Below are positions 1 to 10,537 of a DNA stretch of 64,000 nucleotides, one piece after another. Below the pieces are notes generated by a model. The model was given only the letters and a program-made list of their open reading frames with translations. It had not been told where the DNA came from and searched no databases. The translations under genes and the position numbers were made by a program. The first letter of the stretch is position 1; each line of letters opens with the position of its first letter. Source of the DNA: Geodermatophilus amargosae (GTDB lineage: Bacteria > Actinomycetota > Actinomycetes > Mycobacteriales > Geodermatophilaceae); NCBI RefSeq assembly GCF_900116515.1, contig NZ_FPBA01000012.1, positions 62,001 to 126,000 of the forward strand, read 5' to 3'.

Positions 1-1153
1 CGTTGCGCTTGGCGAGCCAGTCCGGGCCGAGGTCCCGATAGGGCTCATCGCGGGAGAGCATGTAGTAGGCCGAGACCAGCATCGAGTGCGCCACGGCGAC
101 CTGGGCGCGGGCCCGGCCGCGGCGGGCGGTGAGCCGGGCGTGCTGGGCGGCCAGATAGTTGGCGCCGTGCATCCGCCCGACCGAGCCGGCGGCCTCCACC
201 AGCATCGCGGTCAGCCACTTGTTGCCGTGCTGCTGCTCGGGCCGCTGCCGTCGGCCGGCCGACTCGTGCACTCCCGGCGCCAGGCCGGCCCAGGAGGCCA
301 GATGGGCCGCGGAGGGGAACCGGGACATGTCCCCGCCGGTCTCGGCGAGGATCACCTGGGCGACCTTCTCCCCCACTCCGGGGATGGTCTGCAGCAGCTC
401 CAGCTGGTGCGCCCAGGGCCGGCAGGCTTGGGCGAGCACCGCATCGAGCTCGGCGAGGGCGTCTTCGACCAGGGTCAGGCGGTGCAGCATGCTGCGCGCG
501 AGCTGGGCGTGGTGTTCGTCGAAGTGCCCGGTCAGCGCCTCGGTCAGCGCCGGGATCTTGCGCCGCATCCGGGTCTTGGCCAGCTCGGCGAGCACCGCCG
601 GATCCCGCTCACCGGCGATCAGCGCGGTCAGCATCGCCCGCGCCGAGACGCTGGAGAGGCTGGCCGCGACCGAGGAGAGCTTGATGCTGGCGTCCTCCAG
701 CATCAGCTCCAGCCGGGTGATCTCCCGGGTGCGGTCGCCCATCAGCTGCACCCGGTAGCGGGTCAGCATCCGCAACCGGCGAATATCTGCAGGAGGCACG
801 AACGACGGCCGAATGAGCCCGCACTCCAGCAGTTGGGCGATCCATTCGGCGTCCTTGACGTCGGTCTTTCTGCCCGGGACGCCCTTGATGTGCGCGGCGT
901 TGCACAGCCAGGTGTCCATCACCTCCTCCAGGCAGTAGAAGACCGGCTTCCAGTAGGTCGAGGTCGACTCCATCGCCGCGATCGTCACGCCCTCGGCGAG
1001 CAACCAGTCCCGCATCACCTCCAGCGAGCGGGTCATCGTCGGGAACGTCCGGGTCTGCGCCCGCCGGCCCCGTGGGCCGGGCGTGCGCACACAGACCGTC
1101 AGGCTCGCCTTGCCGATGTCGAGCCCTGCGACCCGTTCGAACAGCACCTCCAC
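1..1153 (-). CDS. IS110-family transposase, 3' end cut by window
   Basis: The frame is open from a GTG at 1153 to the left edge of the window, about 384 codons without a stop. The N-terminus reads GLDIGKASLTV, the first acidic motif of the DEDD RuvC-like catalytic domain of IS110 transposases. Later come KTDVKDAEWIAQLLECG, another DEDD-domain motif, and in the C-terminal half LLQTIPGVGEKVAQ followed by HLASWAGLAPGVHESAG, the Transposase_20 domain with its catalytic serine region. A GGAGGAGG ribosome site lies just upstream of the GTG. IS110 enzymes work as RNA-guided recombinases without terminal inverted repeats. Nearly the whole protein is visible; only the last residues are missing. Confidence 0.93.
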   Translation of the reverse strand, partial: MEVLFERVAGLDIGKASLTVCVRTPGPRGRRAQTRTFPTMTRSLEVMRDWLLAEGVTIAAMESTSTYWKPVFYCLEEVMDTWLCNAAHIKGVPGRKTDVKDAEWIAQLLECGLIRPSFVPPADIRRLRMLTRYRVQLMGDRTREITRLELMLEDASIKLSSVAASLSSVSARAMLTALIAGERDPAVLAELAKTRMRRKIPALTEALTGHFDEHHAQLARSMLHRLTLVEDALAELDAVLAQACRPWAHQLELLQTIPGVGEKVAQVILAETGGDMSRFPSAAHLASWAGLAPGVHESAGRRQRPEQQHGNKWLTAMLVEAAGSVGRMHGANYLAAQHARLTARRGRARAQVAVAHSMLVSAYYMLSRDEPYRDLGPDWLAKRN

Positions 1154-1442
1154 GGCGATCCCTCCTCCGCATCGACACCGATGGCGTCGCCCGGAGGGCC
1201 CTCTGCCAGGACACAGACCCACGCGCTCACGGCAGCAATCAAGGGCACCCGAGGACCCCGCGCCATACACCTCAGCGGGCTCGCTGGCACCACTGTGTTC
1301 CGACGTCGCCGGACGACAGGAGCATTCTCATCCGCACGGGCAGCGATCAAGATCGCAATGGGTTACACCTCATGCACTGCCGGCTCCGGCAGCCTCCAGG
1401 CACGGCACGGCCGGCGCCCCGGACGAGCAGGAGGCCGCCCGC
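1154..1442 (-). other. non-coding leader of the IS110 element, candidate bridge-RNA region
   Basis: About 290 bases upstream of the transposase carry no convincing gene. In IS110-group elements the guide (bridge) RNA is made from the non-coding end upstream of the transposase. Small palindromes are visible: GCGATC and GATCGC around 1342-1355, and TGCCGG/CCGGCA around 1378-1391. The outer end of the insertion sequence is not fixed by the sequence alone. Confidence 0.4.
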
Positions 1443-1631
1443 CTATCGGGTCGGAGGGGTGGGCGCCTCGGCGCTGAGCCGGGCCGCGCCCACGCCGCGC
1501 CGGCGGACCCCGTGCCGGTCGAGGATCTTCCGCACCGCGGAGAACGACCGGTCGGTGAGCTCCGCCAACTCCCGCAAGGAGCGACCCGCGGCGTAATGCT
1601 CCACGACGAACCGCTCCACCTGCGCCTGCAC
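1443..1631 (-). CDS. small helix-turn-helix protein
   Basis: A 62-residue protein from a GTG at 1631. The stretch SLRELAELTDRSFSAVRKIL has the form of a helix-turn-helix (helix, turn at TDRS, recognition helix), followed by a basic tail. The frame stays open further upstream, so a longer N-terminus is possible. It is transcribed away from the relaxase, and its upstream region holds the ACTGGAGG boxes at 1794-1823. It is therefore a candidate regulator of the relaxase and of its own gene. Target and role are inference. Confidence 0.6.
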   Translation of the reverse strand: MQAQVERFVVEHYAAGRSLRELAELTDRSFSAVRKILDRHGVRRRGVGAARLSAEAPTPPTR

Positions 1632-1793
1632 GCCCGGGTCCGGGCGAGAAGACGCCGTGCCCGCGAAGGCGGCCAGCGGCCGGAGCTCCGTGCGGGGCGG
1701 ATAGGTGAGGGCGTCGACCGGATGCCCGACCGGAACTCGACGCAGCTCACCACCCCAGCGATCGGGCGTTCGAGCACCGCCGCGGCGCGAGCA

Positions 1794-1823
1794 ACTGGAG
1801 GACTCCGGGTCCGCGACTGGAGG
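1794..1823 (+). promoter_or_regulatory. paired ACTGGAGG boxes before the relaxase
   Basis: Two exact ACTGGAGG copies, at 1794-1801 and 1816-1823, start 22 bp apart, two helical turns. They lie between the HTH gene and the relaxase start. The same box occurs before the transfer operon and before the xis/pilus promoters, so an operator for an element-encoded regulator is the simplest reading. Confidence 0.4.
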
Positions 1824-1849
1824 TGCCGTTCCTACCGTCCGCGGCCGTG

Positions 1850-4800
1850 ATGTCCCTGCACAAGCTGACGGCGGGCGAGGGATACAGCTATCTCACGCGG
1901 CAGGTGGCGGCACTGGACGCCACCCAGCGGGGCCATGCCGGCCTGGGTGACTACTACGCCCAGCGCGGCGAGTCCCCCGGGACGTGGGCCGGCAGCGGCC
2001 TGGCCGGGCTGCCCGGGGTGCATGCCGGGCAGCCGGTCGGCGAGGAGCAGATGGAGGCCCTCTTCGGGCAGGGGCGTCATCCGGACGCCGGGCGCCTCGA
2101 GCGGGCGGCCCTGGCCGCGGGACGGACACCGGCCGAGGCGCGCGCGCTCGGCGCTCTCGGCCTGCCCTTCCTGCTCTACAGCACGTCCCCGGACGGCTTC
2201 CGGGCGCGGTGCGCGCAGCAGTTCGCCGCCGCGAACGCCGCGCGCGGCCTGCCGCGTGACGCACCACTGCCGGAGGAGGAGCGGGCCCGGATCCGCAGCC
2301 GGACAGCACGGGACATGTTTGCCACCGCGTACGGCCGCCCGCCGGCCGACGCCCGGGAGCTGTCGGGGTTCATCGCCCGGGGGTCGCGGCCAGCGACCCG
2401 CGCGGTGGCCGGCTGGGACCTGACGTTCTCCCCGGTCAAGTCGGTCTCGGCGCTGTGGGCGCTGGCCCCGCGCGAGGTCGCCGACCAGGTCGAGGCCGCC
2501 CACGCCGCCGCGGTCGCCGACACCCTCGCCTGGCTGGAGGGAACCGCCGCCTTCACCCGGCTGGGCGCCGGCGGCGTGCGCCAGGTGGAGACCACCGGCC
2601 TGATCGCCGCGGTGTTCACCCACCGCGACTCCCGCGCCGGCGACCCCGACCTGCACACCCACGTGGCGGTGAGCAACAAGGTGCAGACCCGCGACGGGCA
2701 GTGGCGGGCGCTGGACGGACGGGTGCTGCACAAGGCCAACGTCGCGGCCTCGGAGCGGTACAACACCCGGCTGGAGGCGCACCTGGCCGCCCGGCTCGGG
2801 GTGCGCTTCGCCGCGCGTCCCGGCGGGGAGGCCGACAAGCGGCCCGTGCGGGAGGTCGTCGGCATGGACCCGCGGCTGCTGACGGCGTGGTCGTCGCGGC
2901 GGCGGGCGATCGACGTCCGCCGGGCGGCGCTGGCCGCGGACTTCCAGGCCGAGCAGGGCCGACCGCCGACCGCGGCGGAGGCGATCGCCCTGGCCCAGCA
3001 GGCGACCCTGCAGACGCGGGAGGCCAAGCACGAGGCGCGCTCCCTGGCCGAGCAGCGGACGGCCTGGCGGCGTCAGGCGCTGGCCGTCCTCGGCAGCCGA
3101 TCCGCCCTGACCGGCATGCTCGGCCGCGTCCTCGGTCGCCCCCCGCACCGCCGCCGTGCTGTCACCGAGGCCTGGGTCGGCGCGGCCGCGGCCCGGGTGC
3201 TGGACACGGTCAGCGGGCAACGGGCGAGCTGGCAGTACTGGCACGTGCGCGCCGAGGCCGAGCGGGTGGTGCGCGCGGCCGACCTGGCCCCGGGCGACGT
3301 CGACGACGCCGTGGCCCGGGTGACCGGAGCGGCCCTCTCCCCCGCCCACTCCATCCCGCTGGGCGATCCGGATCCGGTGGACGAGCCGGTGGAGCTGCGC
3401 CGCTCGGACGGAGCCAGCGTGTACAGCGTCGCCGGTGCCCGCCGCTACACCAGCGCCGCGGTGCTCGACGCCGAGGCGGTGCTGCTGGCCGCGGCCGGCC
3501 GCCGCGACGGCCGCCGCGCGGATCCGGCGGTCGTCGAACTGGCGCTGCTGGAGGCCACGGCCAACGGACGGGAGCTCAATCCCGGCCAGACAAAGCTGGT
3601 CCGGGAGCTGGCCGGCAGCCGCGCCCGGGTGCAGCTGGCCCTCGCGCCGGCCGGCACGGGCAAGACCACCGCCCTGGCCGCGCTGGCCCGGGCCTGGACC
3701 GCCGGCGGCGGCAGCGTGCTGGGCCTGGCTCCGTCGGCGGTGGCCACCGCCGGGCTGCGCGAGGCCATCGGCTCCCCGTGCGACACCCTCGCCAAGCTGG
3801 TCTGCTCCCTCGACACCGGGGACCGGCCCGACTGGGTCGCCGGCATCGGCCCGGGCACGCTGGTGGTCGTCGACGAGGCGGGCATGGCCGGCACGCTCGA
3901 CCTCGCGCGAACCGTGTCCCACGTGCTGGGGCGGGGCGGGTCGGTGCGGCTGGTCGGGGACTCCCAGCAGCTCGCCTCGGTGGCCGCCGGCGGTGTGCTG
4001 ACCGAGATCGCGGCCACGCACGGCGCGGTGACGCTGAGCCAGCTGGTGCGCTTCACCGACCCGGCCGAGGCCGCGGCTACCGTCGCGCTGCGCGACGGCG
4101 ACACCGCCGCCCTGGGCTTCTACCTCGACTCGGGTCGGGTGCACGTCGGCGACGCAGCCACCTGCGCGGAGCAGGCCTACACCGCCTGGGCCGCCGATCG
4201 GGCCCGCGGCGCCGACGCGCTGCTGCTGGCCGCCACCCGGGAAGTGGTGCAGCAGCTCAACGAGCGTGCCCGCGCCGACCGGCTCGCGTCGGTCGGCGGT
4301 CCGGCGGGTGCGGCGGTCGCGCTGGCCGACGGCACCCGGGCCGGCGCCGGGGACCCGGTGATCACCCGGGCCAACGAGCGCCGGTTGCCGATCGGCGCGG
4401 CCGACTGGGTGAAGAACGGCGACCGCTGGACCGTCACCGCCGTCGGTGATGACGGCGCCCTCGCCGTCGCCCACAGCGCCACCGGGCGGCGGATCACCCT
4501 GCCGGCGGCTTACGTGCGCCAGTCCGTGCAGCTGGGCTACGCCGCCACCGTGCACGGCGCGCAGGGCGTCACCGCCGACACTTGCCACACCGTGCTCACC
4601 GGCACGGAGTCCCGGCAGCTGCTCTACGTGGCCCTCTCCCGCGGCCGGACGGCCAACCACCTGTACCTGGCCACCGTCGGGGACGGCGACCCGCACAGCA
4701 TCGTCGCGCCCGCTGCGGTGTTCCCGCCGACCGCCACCGACCTGCTGATCGGGATGCTCGGCCGCGACGGCGCGCAGTCCTCGGCCGCCGGCGCCCGGCG

Positions 4801-7342
4801 GTCGCTGGCCGATCCGGCCGTGCAGCTGCACGCGGCCGCCACCCGGTACGCCGATGCGCTGCGCGTCGCCGCCGAGCACCGCCTCGGCGCCGCGGCCGGG
4901 GAAGAACTGGAGGACGCCGCCGAGCAGGCCCGTCCGGGGCTGACCGCCGCGGCGGCGTGGCCGACGCTGCGCGCGCACCTGGCGCTGCTGGCCTGCGCCG
5001 GTATCGACCCCGTGGCCGCCCTGACCACCGCCGCCGCCGTCCGGGAGCTGGGCAGCGCGCACGATCCCGCCGCCGTCCTGGACTGGCGGCTGCCCGCGCC
5101 CGGGGCGGCGGGTCCGCTGCCGTGGCTGCCCGGCGTGCCGGCGGTGCTGGCCGACGATCCGCACTGGGGGCCCTATCTCGCTGCGCGCGCCGACCACCTG
5201 ACCGCCTGCGCGGCCCGGGTCACCGACACCGCCGACGCCATGACCGCGGCGACCGCACCCGGCTGGGCCCGGCCGCTGCTGGACCCCGACACCGCGTCGC
5301 TGCGCGCCGACCTCGCCGTCTGGCGCGCCGCACACACCGTGCCCGACGACGACCGGCGCCCCACCGGACCACCCCAGCCTGCGGCCGCCGCCCGCCGCCA
5401 CCAGCATCGGCTGGAGGCGGCCCTGGCCGCGACCACCCCGGCGAGGGGCGGCGCGCCGTGGGCGGCGCTGGCCGACAGCATCGACCCCGGGCTGCGCCGG
5501 GATCCGCACTGGCCGGCGCTCGCCGACCGGCTGGCCGCCGCCGACCGCGCCGGCCTCGATGCCGCCGGCCTGCTCGCCGCGGTCGCGGCGCGGCGACCGC
5601 TGCCCGACGAGCTGCCCGCCGCCGCGCTGTGGTGGCGGCTGGCGCCCCATCTCACCCCTGCCGCCGCCACCGCCGGCCCCGAGGGTGCCGGGCCGCGCCC
5701 GGACTGGTGCACGACGCTGCTGGAGCTGTTGCCCGGTGACCACGGCCGGCGGGTGCTGGCCGACCCGGCGTGGCCCGCCCTGGTCGCCGCGGTCACCACC
5801 GGGATCCGCGGTGGCTGGTCCCCCGCTGATCTGCTCACCGCTGCGGTCGCCGGCCTGCCCGCCGGGACAGGGAGTGACCTGACTGGCACGGACGTGGCCG
5901 AGGCGCTCGTCTTCCGTGTCGCCGCCCTCACCGACCCCGCGCCCGTCCGGACTCCCGAGCCGCTGCCGGCCGACCTGCAGCCGCCGGACGACGCCGACCA
6001 GCTCCTCCCCCGTGAGGACCAGGCCGCGGCCGTCACCGTTGATCCGGCGGCCCCGCCCCCCGATGACCTCGACGTGCCCCTCGATCCCGGCCACGACACT
6101 TCCCCACCGGTCGCGCCGCGGTACGTCACCCCGGACCCCCTCGCCCCGACCGACGTCGACGACGCCGACTACCTGCTCGAGCAGCACTTCTGGGCCACCG
6201 CCGCCGTCGGCCGCGACCGGCTGATCGAGCTCAACACCTGGGCCGCCGCCTTCTTCACCGACTCCTACCCCGGCTCCTGGGCGCCCGGTTACCTGCGGCA
6301 GCGACTGGGCACCGATCTCGCCGCCGACCCACGCTTCGCCCCCGGCTACGCACCCGGCGGCTGGACCGCGCTGGTCGACCACCTGCGCAGCCGCGGCGCC
6401 ACCGACGACGAAGTGCTCGCCGCCGGCCTGGCCCAGCGAGCCCGCACCGGAACCGTGATCGACCGGTTCCGCGACCGGCTCACCTTCCCCGTCCGCGACG
6501 TCGACGGCGTCGTCCGCGGCTTCGTCGCCCGCCGCAATCCCGCCGCCTTCGAGGGCGGCCGCGTCGGCCCCAAGTACCTCAACACCCCCGGCACCGACCT
6601 CTACCGCAAGGGCGAGCACCTCTTGGGCCTGCACGAGGGCCTCCCAGCGCTGGCCGCCGGGGCCGCCCTGGCGCTCGTCGAGGGGCCGCTGGACGCCGTC
6701 GCCCTCACCCTGGCCGGGGACGGGCAGACCGTCGGCGTCGCGATGCTCGGCACCGCTCTCACCGACCGGCAGGCCGACCTGCTCGGCCCGCACATCCACT
6801 CCGGTGAACCGGGCATCGTCGTGGCCACCGACGCCGACGACGCCGGCCAGCGTGCCGCCGAGCGGATGTACTGGCAGCTCACCGCCCGGGGCGACAACCC
6901 GCGCCGACTCACCCTTCCCGACGGCTTGGATCCGGCCGACCTCTTCCACCGCGACGGCGCCACCGCGCTGCGGACTGCCACCCAGAGCTCGAGCGGCCTC
7001 GCCGACACCCTGCTCGACGCGCGTGTCACCCCGGCCGTGCGCAACCCGACCACGGCGGACCTCCGCGCGGCACTGCGTGACGCGGGGACCGTCATCGCCG
7101 CGCTGCCGCCAGGCCGGCGGCTGGCACACATTGACCGGGTCACCGAGGTCCTCGGCGTGCCACCTGGCACCGTCCATCAGGCTGTGCTCGGCACCGTTCT
7201 GGTCACCACGGCACCCCGCACGCCCATGATCGGTTCCCAGCGAGCGTCCCGGTCATCTCCCCCAGGCGAAGACCTTCATCGGACGGGTCAAACGGGACGG
7301 CCATCGAATGACGTTCCGCCTGTCCGCCACGGATCCCGGTAG
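1850..7342 (+). CDS. MobF relaxase-helicase-primase fusion
   Basis: An 1830-residue conjugative relaxase. Residues 1 to about 370 are a TrwC/MobF relaxase: candidate catalytic tyrosines Y35 and Y36, the [11 protein letters not shown] motif near 193, and the metal-binding histidines in [10 protein letters not shown] (H269, H271). Residues about 575-960 are a RecD-like superfamily 1 helicase: GTGKTT with K605, DEAGM at 675, GDSQQL, and ALSRGR near 930. After a long Ala/Pro-rich linker, residues about 1445-1740 resemble the DnaG catalytic core: [15 protein letters not shown], then toprim residues E1611 (LVEGPLDA) and D1661/D1663 (ATDADDAG). No CHC2 zinc finger is seen. It would nick oriT, unwind the strand and perhaps prime its replication in the recipient. 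ATG 1850 gives the usual MobF N-terminus; GTG 1823 is possible. Confidence 0.95.
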   Translation: MSLHKLTAGEGYSYLTRQVAALDATQRGHAGLGDYYAQRGESPGTWAGSGLAGLPGVHAGQPVGEEQMEALFGQGRHPDAGRLERAALAAGRTPAEARALGALGLPFLLYSTSPDGFRARCAQQFAAANAARGLPRDAPLPEEERARIRSRTARDMFATAYGRPPADARELSGFIARGSRPATRAVAGWDLTFSPVKSVSALWALAPREVADQVEAAHAAAVADTLAWLEGTAAFTRLGAGGVRQVETTGLIAAVFTHRDSRAGDPDLHTHVAVSNKVQTRDGQWRALDGRVLHKANVAASERYNTRLEAHLAARLGVRFAARPGGEADKRPVREVVGMDPRLLTAWSSRRRAIDVRRAALAADFQAEQGRPPTAAEAIALAQQATLQTREAKHEARSLAEQRTAWRRQALAVLGSRSALTGMLGRVLGRPPHRRRAVTEAWVGAAAARVLDTVSGQRASWQYWHVRAEAERVVRAADLAPGDVDDAVARVTGAALSPAHSIPLGDPDPVDEPVELRRSDGASVYSVAGARRYTSAAVLDAEAVLLAAAGRRDGRRADPAVVELALLEATANGRELNPGQTKLVRELAGSRARVQLALAPAGTGKTTALAALARAWTAGGGSVLGLAPSAVATAGLREAIGSPCDTLAKLVCSLDTGDRPDWVAGIGPGTLVVVDEAGMAGTLDLARTVSHVLGRGGSVRLVGDSQQLASVAAGGVLTEIAATHGAVTLSQLVRFTDPAEAAATVALRDGDTAALGFYLDSGRVHVGDAATCAEQAYTAWAADRARGADALLLAATREVVQQLNERARADRLASVGGPAGAAVALADGTRAGAGDPVITRANERRLPIGAADWVKNGDRWTVTAVGDDGALAVAHSATGRRITLPAAYVRQSVQLGYAATVHGAQGVTADTCHTVLTGTESRQLLYVALSRGRTANHLYLATVGDGDPHSIVAPAAVFPPTATDLLIGMLGRDGAQSSAAGARRSLADPAVQLHAAATRYADALRVAAEHRLGAAAGEELEDAAEQARPGLTAAAAWPTLRAHLALLACAGIDPVAALTTAAAVRELGSAHDPAAVLDWRLPAPGAAGPLPWLPGVPAVLADDPHWGPYLAARADHLTACAARVTDTADAMTAATAPGWARPLLDPDTASLRADLAVWRAAHTVPDDDRRPTGPPQPAAAARRHQHRLEAALAATTPARGGAPWAALADSIDPGLRRDPHWPALADRLAAADRAGLDAAGLLAAVAARRPLPDELPAAALWWRLAPHLTPAAATAGPEGAGPRPDWCTTLLELLPGDHGRRVLADPAWPALVAAVTTGIRGGWSPADLLTAAVAGLPAGTGSDLTGTDVAEALVFRVAALTDPAPVRTPEPLPADLQPPDDADQLLPREDQAAAVTVDPAAPPPDDLDVPLDPGHDTSPPVAPRYVTPDPLAPTDVDDADYLLEQHFWATAAVGRDRLIELNTWAAAFFTDSYPGSWAPGYLRQRLGTDLAADPRFAPGYAPGGWTALVDHLRSRGATDDEVLAAGLAQRARTGTVIDRFRDRLTFPVRDVDGVVRGFVARRNPAAFEGGRVGPKYLNTPGTDLYRKGEHLLGLHEGLPALAAGAALALVEGPLDAVALTLAGDGQTVGVAMLGTALTDRQADLLGPHIHSGEPGIVVATDADDAGQRAAERMYWQLTARGDNPRRLTLPDGLDPADLFHRDGATALRTATQSSSGLADTLLDARVTPAVRNPTTADLRAALRDAGTVIAALPPGRRLAHIDRVTEVLGVPPGTVHQAVLGTVLVTTAPRTPMIGSQRASRSSPPGEDLHRTGQTGRPSNDVPPVRHGSR

Positions 7343-7393
7343 GGAATCGGCTCGCGAGACGGTCGGACAGGGACCGGAAGCAGCGCAGCGGAC

Positions 7394-7420
7394 TGTCCCA
7401 GAGCGGCCCACTCAGGGACA
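7394..7420 (+). repeat. 27-bp inverted-repeat site A
   Basis: Left arm TGTCCCAGAG, centre CGGCCCA, right arm CTCAGGGACA. It lies 52 bp after the relaxase stop and opens a run of related sites at 7897, 9478 and 10538, all in the same orientation. Confidence 0.75.
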
Positions 7421-7480
7421 CCCGCGTAACCATCCGCTTGTCGACGCTGATCCACGGCGTCGTGGGACAAGGCTGAGAGC

Positions 7481-7861
7481 GTGACCCGACGATCTCAGCG
7501 GGGCGCGAGCAGCCGGCCAATGACGGACAGCGAGCTCGCGCTTCTCGATGCGCTACTTGGCCATGAGTTCCACGGCGTCGAAGCACTCCGCACCCAGGTA
7601 GCTCAGGTAAGCGCGTCACCCGGCTGCACGTGCGGATGCGGGACCCTCGATCTGCATGTGCCCGTCGCCGCGCCTCGCTCATCAGCGCCCAGCCCCGTGC
7701 CGGTTGAGGGAACGGTGGTCAGCGCGGACGGGGAGCCGATCGGAGGGCTTCTACTGTTCGTCGACGAGGGCCGGCTGTCGGGTCTGGAGGTGTACTCCCT
7801 CGACGATGCCCCACTCCCGATGCCGTGCCTGGAGCGTGTGCGGTGGCATCCGGTCGCATAG
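7481..7861 (+). CDS. hypothetical protein of cargo unit 1
   Basis: A 126-residue protein between sites A and B. It contains a cysteine-rich CTCGCG stretch and the segment IGGLLLFVDEGRLSGLEVYS, which resembles a widespread uncharacterised actinobacterial family; I do not know its function. No signal peptide or membrane segment is seen. The start is GTG 7481 with AAGG upstream; ATG 7520 (MTDSELALLDALL) is a good alternative because the conserved part seems to begin there. It is the only gene in its unit and reads in the same direction as the relaxase. Confidence 0.7.
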   Translation: MTRRSQRGASSRPMTDSELALLDALLGHEFHGVEALRTQVAQVSASPGCTCGCGTLDLHVPVAAPRSSAPSPVPVEGTVVSADGEPIGGLLLFVDEGRLSGLEVYSLDDAPLPMPCLERVRWHPVA

Positions 7862-7896
7862 TCGGCGAAAGCGATCCACTGCCTGCATGGGCTCGG

Positions 7897-7923
7897 TGTC
7901 CCTGAGCGGCCCACTTAGGGACA
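7897..7923 (+). repeat. 27-bp inverted-repeat site B
   Basis: Left arm TGTCCCTGAG, centre CGGCCCA, right arm CTTAGGGACA. It differs from site A at two arm positions and has the same centre and orientation. It follows the unit-1 gene by 35 bp. Confidence 0.8.
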
Positions 7924-7982
7924 GCATCCTCGCGACAATACTGCTGGTGAGCTGAAGGAGCGGGGCAATGCCTACCTCAAGC

Positions 7983-9083
7983 TCAAGCCACAGGAGTCGG
8001 CTCCGTCGGGTAAGTGTCACTCACCTTCCGGCCGTACTTTCGCAAGCCTTCCACGGCCACCCAGACACCGTCAGGGTCATTGATCATGAGGAAGTCGAGG
8101 AAGTCGAGGACATTTTTCGGCTCCTCAGCGGCAAGTCCGGGATAGAATTCGTCCATAATTTGGGTCTGCAGTTCCCAGTCGCCCAGATTGGTCGCCGCCA
8201 CGGCGAGCGCGGCTGACCAGGTGCCTGCCGAGGCATCCTCGGGAAGTCTCATGCGCTTCACTGCAGCTAGGAATCCGTCGAGGAGTGGTGAGCGCGCGTA
8301 GCCCAACTGCAAACACATGGCCAGCAGTCGCCTTGACTGCTGACGCAGCTGGTGCGATTGGAAGATTAACCCTACTGACACGGCGGCCGCCACGGGGAGC
8401 AGAAACGGAGAAATTGGGGCGGCCAGCAACCCAAGAAGGACACCCAATGGGAGTGCTAATCCTCCACGGAACTCAGATTCAGACTTGACCCGGTCGTACT
8501 CTTCGGCCTGCAGGGGCACTTTTTCGCAGAGCTGGACTGCGGCTGCCTCGAGGCTATTGATCACATACCGAAAAGGAACGACCTGGCAAGCGAGGGCCGG
8601 TGCGCCTGCTTGCGCGAAGCTAGCGGTCATCGCACCCTCGAGCGGCACTGTCACAGAACGCGGATCTTCTGCGAAGTGGTCATGCAGGAGGTGCCCTAGA
8701 CGCCAAATCCTGAATCGGATGACACCACGACTGGACATCTGGATAATCCTATGTACAACAGAGAAGATTCCGGCGATCAAGAGACGCCCAAATCCTAGTT
8801 GTAGCGGTGTGGCGATGCAGCCGATCACGTAGATCGCGAGCACGAGGGCGGCTATGCCAACAGGGCGTGGAAATGCGTCTACGACTGCCACAGCCTGAGC
8901 CAGGCCGGCGCCAGCTCGGAGATCATCCCACTGCGGCAGGGCGATGATAGTGACGACTGCTATCCACAACGCGCCGACAGTAGCCGGAGTTCGTAGTTGT
9001 CGCACACCGGGAAGGACTGTGGCTAGGAAGTTCACGGCAGACGCCTCCAAAGTCTTTGGACTCTCGAATGCTGCCTCGCTCAA
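7983..9083 (-). CDS. hypothetical membrane protein of cargo unit 2
   Basis: A 366-residue protein, the only gene between sites B and C. Hydrophobic segments are visible near residues 36-50, 77-95, 97-112 and 205-240, so it is probably an inner-membrane protein with a cytosolic C-terminal half ending in an acidic helical part (NVLDFLDFLMIND). I do not recognise the family. Base composition is clearly less GC-rich than in the relaxase and transfer operon, and ATT, CTA, AGT and GAA codons are frequent, a sign of separate origin. The start is TTG 9083 without a clear ribosome site, so it is uncertain. Confidence 0.7.
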   Translation of the reverse strand: MSEAAFESPKTLEASAVNFLATVLPGVRQLRTPATVGALWIAVVTIIALPQWDDLRAGAGLAQAVAVVDAFPRPVGIAALVLAIYVIGCIATPLQLGFGRLLIAGIFSVVHRIIQMSSRGVIRFRIWRLGHLLHDHFAEDPRSVTVPLEGAMTASFAQAGAPALACQVVPFRYVINSLEAAAVQLCEKVPLQAEEYDRVKSESEFRGGLALPLGVLLGLLAAPISPFLLPVAAAVSVGLIFQSHQLRQQSRRLLAMCLQLGYARSPLLDGFLAAVKRMRLPEDASAGTWSAALAVAATNLGDWELQTQIMDEFYPGLAAEEPKNVLDFLDFLMINDPDGVWVAVEGLRKYGRKVSDTYPTEPTPVA

Positions 9084-9674
9084 CCGATGCGGGGTGTCGG
9101 ACGCGCACGCATCGAGTCACAACAGAGTCATGCCGCATCTCTAGCAACATTGGCCCCAGACTCCCTTATGACATGCCCTCCGTGAGTGATCCTCCAGGCG
9201 CTATCTTCCCGCGCCCGGCAGAAGGGTCGTTGAGGGCTTAGCGTTCTCGACTCCCTTGGCGGAGACACGCTGCGGGTTCCGGCGTTGGTGCCTCATCGTC
9301 GGCCTGTTGAGCATGTCTTGCGATTCGCGAGCGCCCCTGAGCTGCACCGCTCGGAGACTCGAAATCGGGCTCCTGGCCTAAGCCTGAGCGGCCCTGTGCC
9401 AGCAAACTTCGCTCGGTCGAATCCGATAGGGAGCCGACAGGTTAGGCGGTCATGCACAGGCTCGAAGGCCCGTCAACTGTCCCTGAGCGGCCCACTTAGG
9501 TACATTAGATAGGGGGTCGATGTGCGTAGTGCTGTAGCTCGATCACCGCTCCGCGGAAGGCAGGACAAAATGAGCAACAAGTTCGTAGAGCTCGTCGTCC
9601 GGACGGTCCGCTAGGGCACTGGAAGACGTAGCCATTAAAGCGGCCCTTTGAGTGCACGTGTCGTCTCTTGACGA
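9084..9674. other. 591-bp intergenic stretch with one full and one degenerate site
   Basis: No convincing gene. It contains site C (9478-9504) and, about 95 bp before it, a degenerate copy: CCTGAGCGGCCC at 9382-9393 matches part of one arm plus the centre, but the other arm is lost. A 14-codon frame at 9570-9614 (MSNKFVELVVRTVR) has an AAGG-type ribosome site; it could be a leader peptide or a gene remnant. Confidence 0.5.
9478..9504 (+). repeat. 27-bp inverted-repeat site C
   Basis: Left arm TGTCCCTGAG, centre CGGCCCA, right arm CTTAGGTACA. It is identical to site B except one base in the right arm (GGGACA to GGTACA), and has the same orientation. Confidence 0.8.
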
Positions 9675-10391
9675 CTACTTCTCAGCTTCGAGGACAGCCT
9701 TCAAGGAGGAAGTACCCCCGATCTGTTTCTCGAGGAATACGAGGAGCGCATCCATGCTGCGACCGGCTCCCGTCACCCGACTCGGGTGTAGTCCCTGCGC
9801 GGTGTCCAGGTAGTAGCGCACGAGTCGATCGAACCAAAACCCTTCTGCACCTTGAAGTAATGCGCAGAATTCGATGTAGGTCATGATCTGTCCGTCTCGT
9901 TCGATCATCCTCCCAAGACTGTCCTGAGTTGCGTAAAATACGCCTAGGTCTCTCGAGTATCCGAGGCTGATACGACGCAAGTGCGTGAGTAGGGCTGTGT
10001 CCTCGTCCTCCCCCAACCTCACGTACGGCAAGTCCCGCCTGATCCGAGCCGAGGCAGAAAAGAGGCATGTCGCCAGGTAGCAGGACGTGGCCAGATATGC
10101 CCCTTCACGATTGAACCATTCGGGCTGTTTCGATCGGAGCTCTAGTGGGTCACGTACATAAAGGAGGGGTTCGCAGCTGGACTTGCTTGCAACCGTGTCT
10201 CTGATCTCCTGCAACCTGAAAGCGTTTTCTACTAGATGTAGTCGCAGCGGGTTCAGATAACGCAGTCTCATGTCGTGCGCCTCCTCCATGGAGCGACGAA
10301 CCTCCTCTCGTCGAGCCGCTAGGAGATGGGTCAGCAGCGCTACGGCGAGGGCGGTTACCGCTGCGATCACCGCTGATGACAACTGAACCAC
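9675..10391 (-). CDS. hypothetical membrane-anchored protein of cargo unit 3
   Basis: A 238-residue protein from GTG 10391 with a GAGGAG ribosome site. Residues 5-25 form one N-terminal membrane anchor (SSAVIAAVTALAVALLTHLL), followed by charged, helical cytosolic sequence with motifs such as RRISLGYSRDLGVFYATQDS. I recall similar uncharacterised proteins in actinobacteria but cannot name a family. Its GC content is lower than the neighbours' and it is the only gene between sites C and D. Its promoter is probably in the 147 bp between its start and site D. Confidence 0.75.
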   Translation of the reverse strand: MVQLSSAVIAAVTALAVALLTHLLAARREEVRRSMEEAHDMRLRYLNPLRLHLVENAFRLQEIRDTVASKSSCEPLLYVRDPLELRSKQPEWFNREGAYLATSCYLATCLFSASARIRRDLPYVRLGEDEDTALLTHLRRISLGYSRDLGVFYATQDSLGRMIERDGQIMTYIEFCALLQGAEGFWFDRLVRYYLDTAQGLHPSRVTGAGRSMDALLVFLEKQIGGTSSLKAVLEAEK

Positions 10392-10537
10392 TTTCGCTCC
10401 TCAGATCGATGGGGGAGTCATGCCTCCAGCAGGCTGGCTCTCCAGCAAGATCGGCCTCTGACCACGGCGCAGTGAGGCTGGCCGGGTGCAGCCTTCAGAG
10501 CATGGCCTGACGCATCCTCGGAGATGAGCTTCTCGGG

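Noticed and set aside
1832..7177. A 1781-codon open frame on the minus strand opposite the relaxase
   Set aside because: It is the antisense shadow of the relaxase: composition is Gly/Arg/Gln-rich without any motif, while the plus strand has clear domains.
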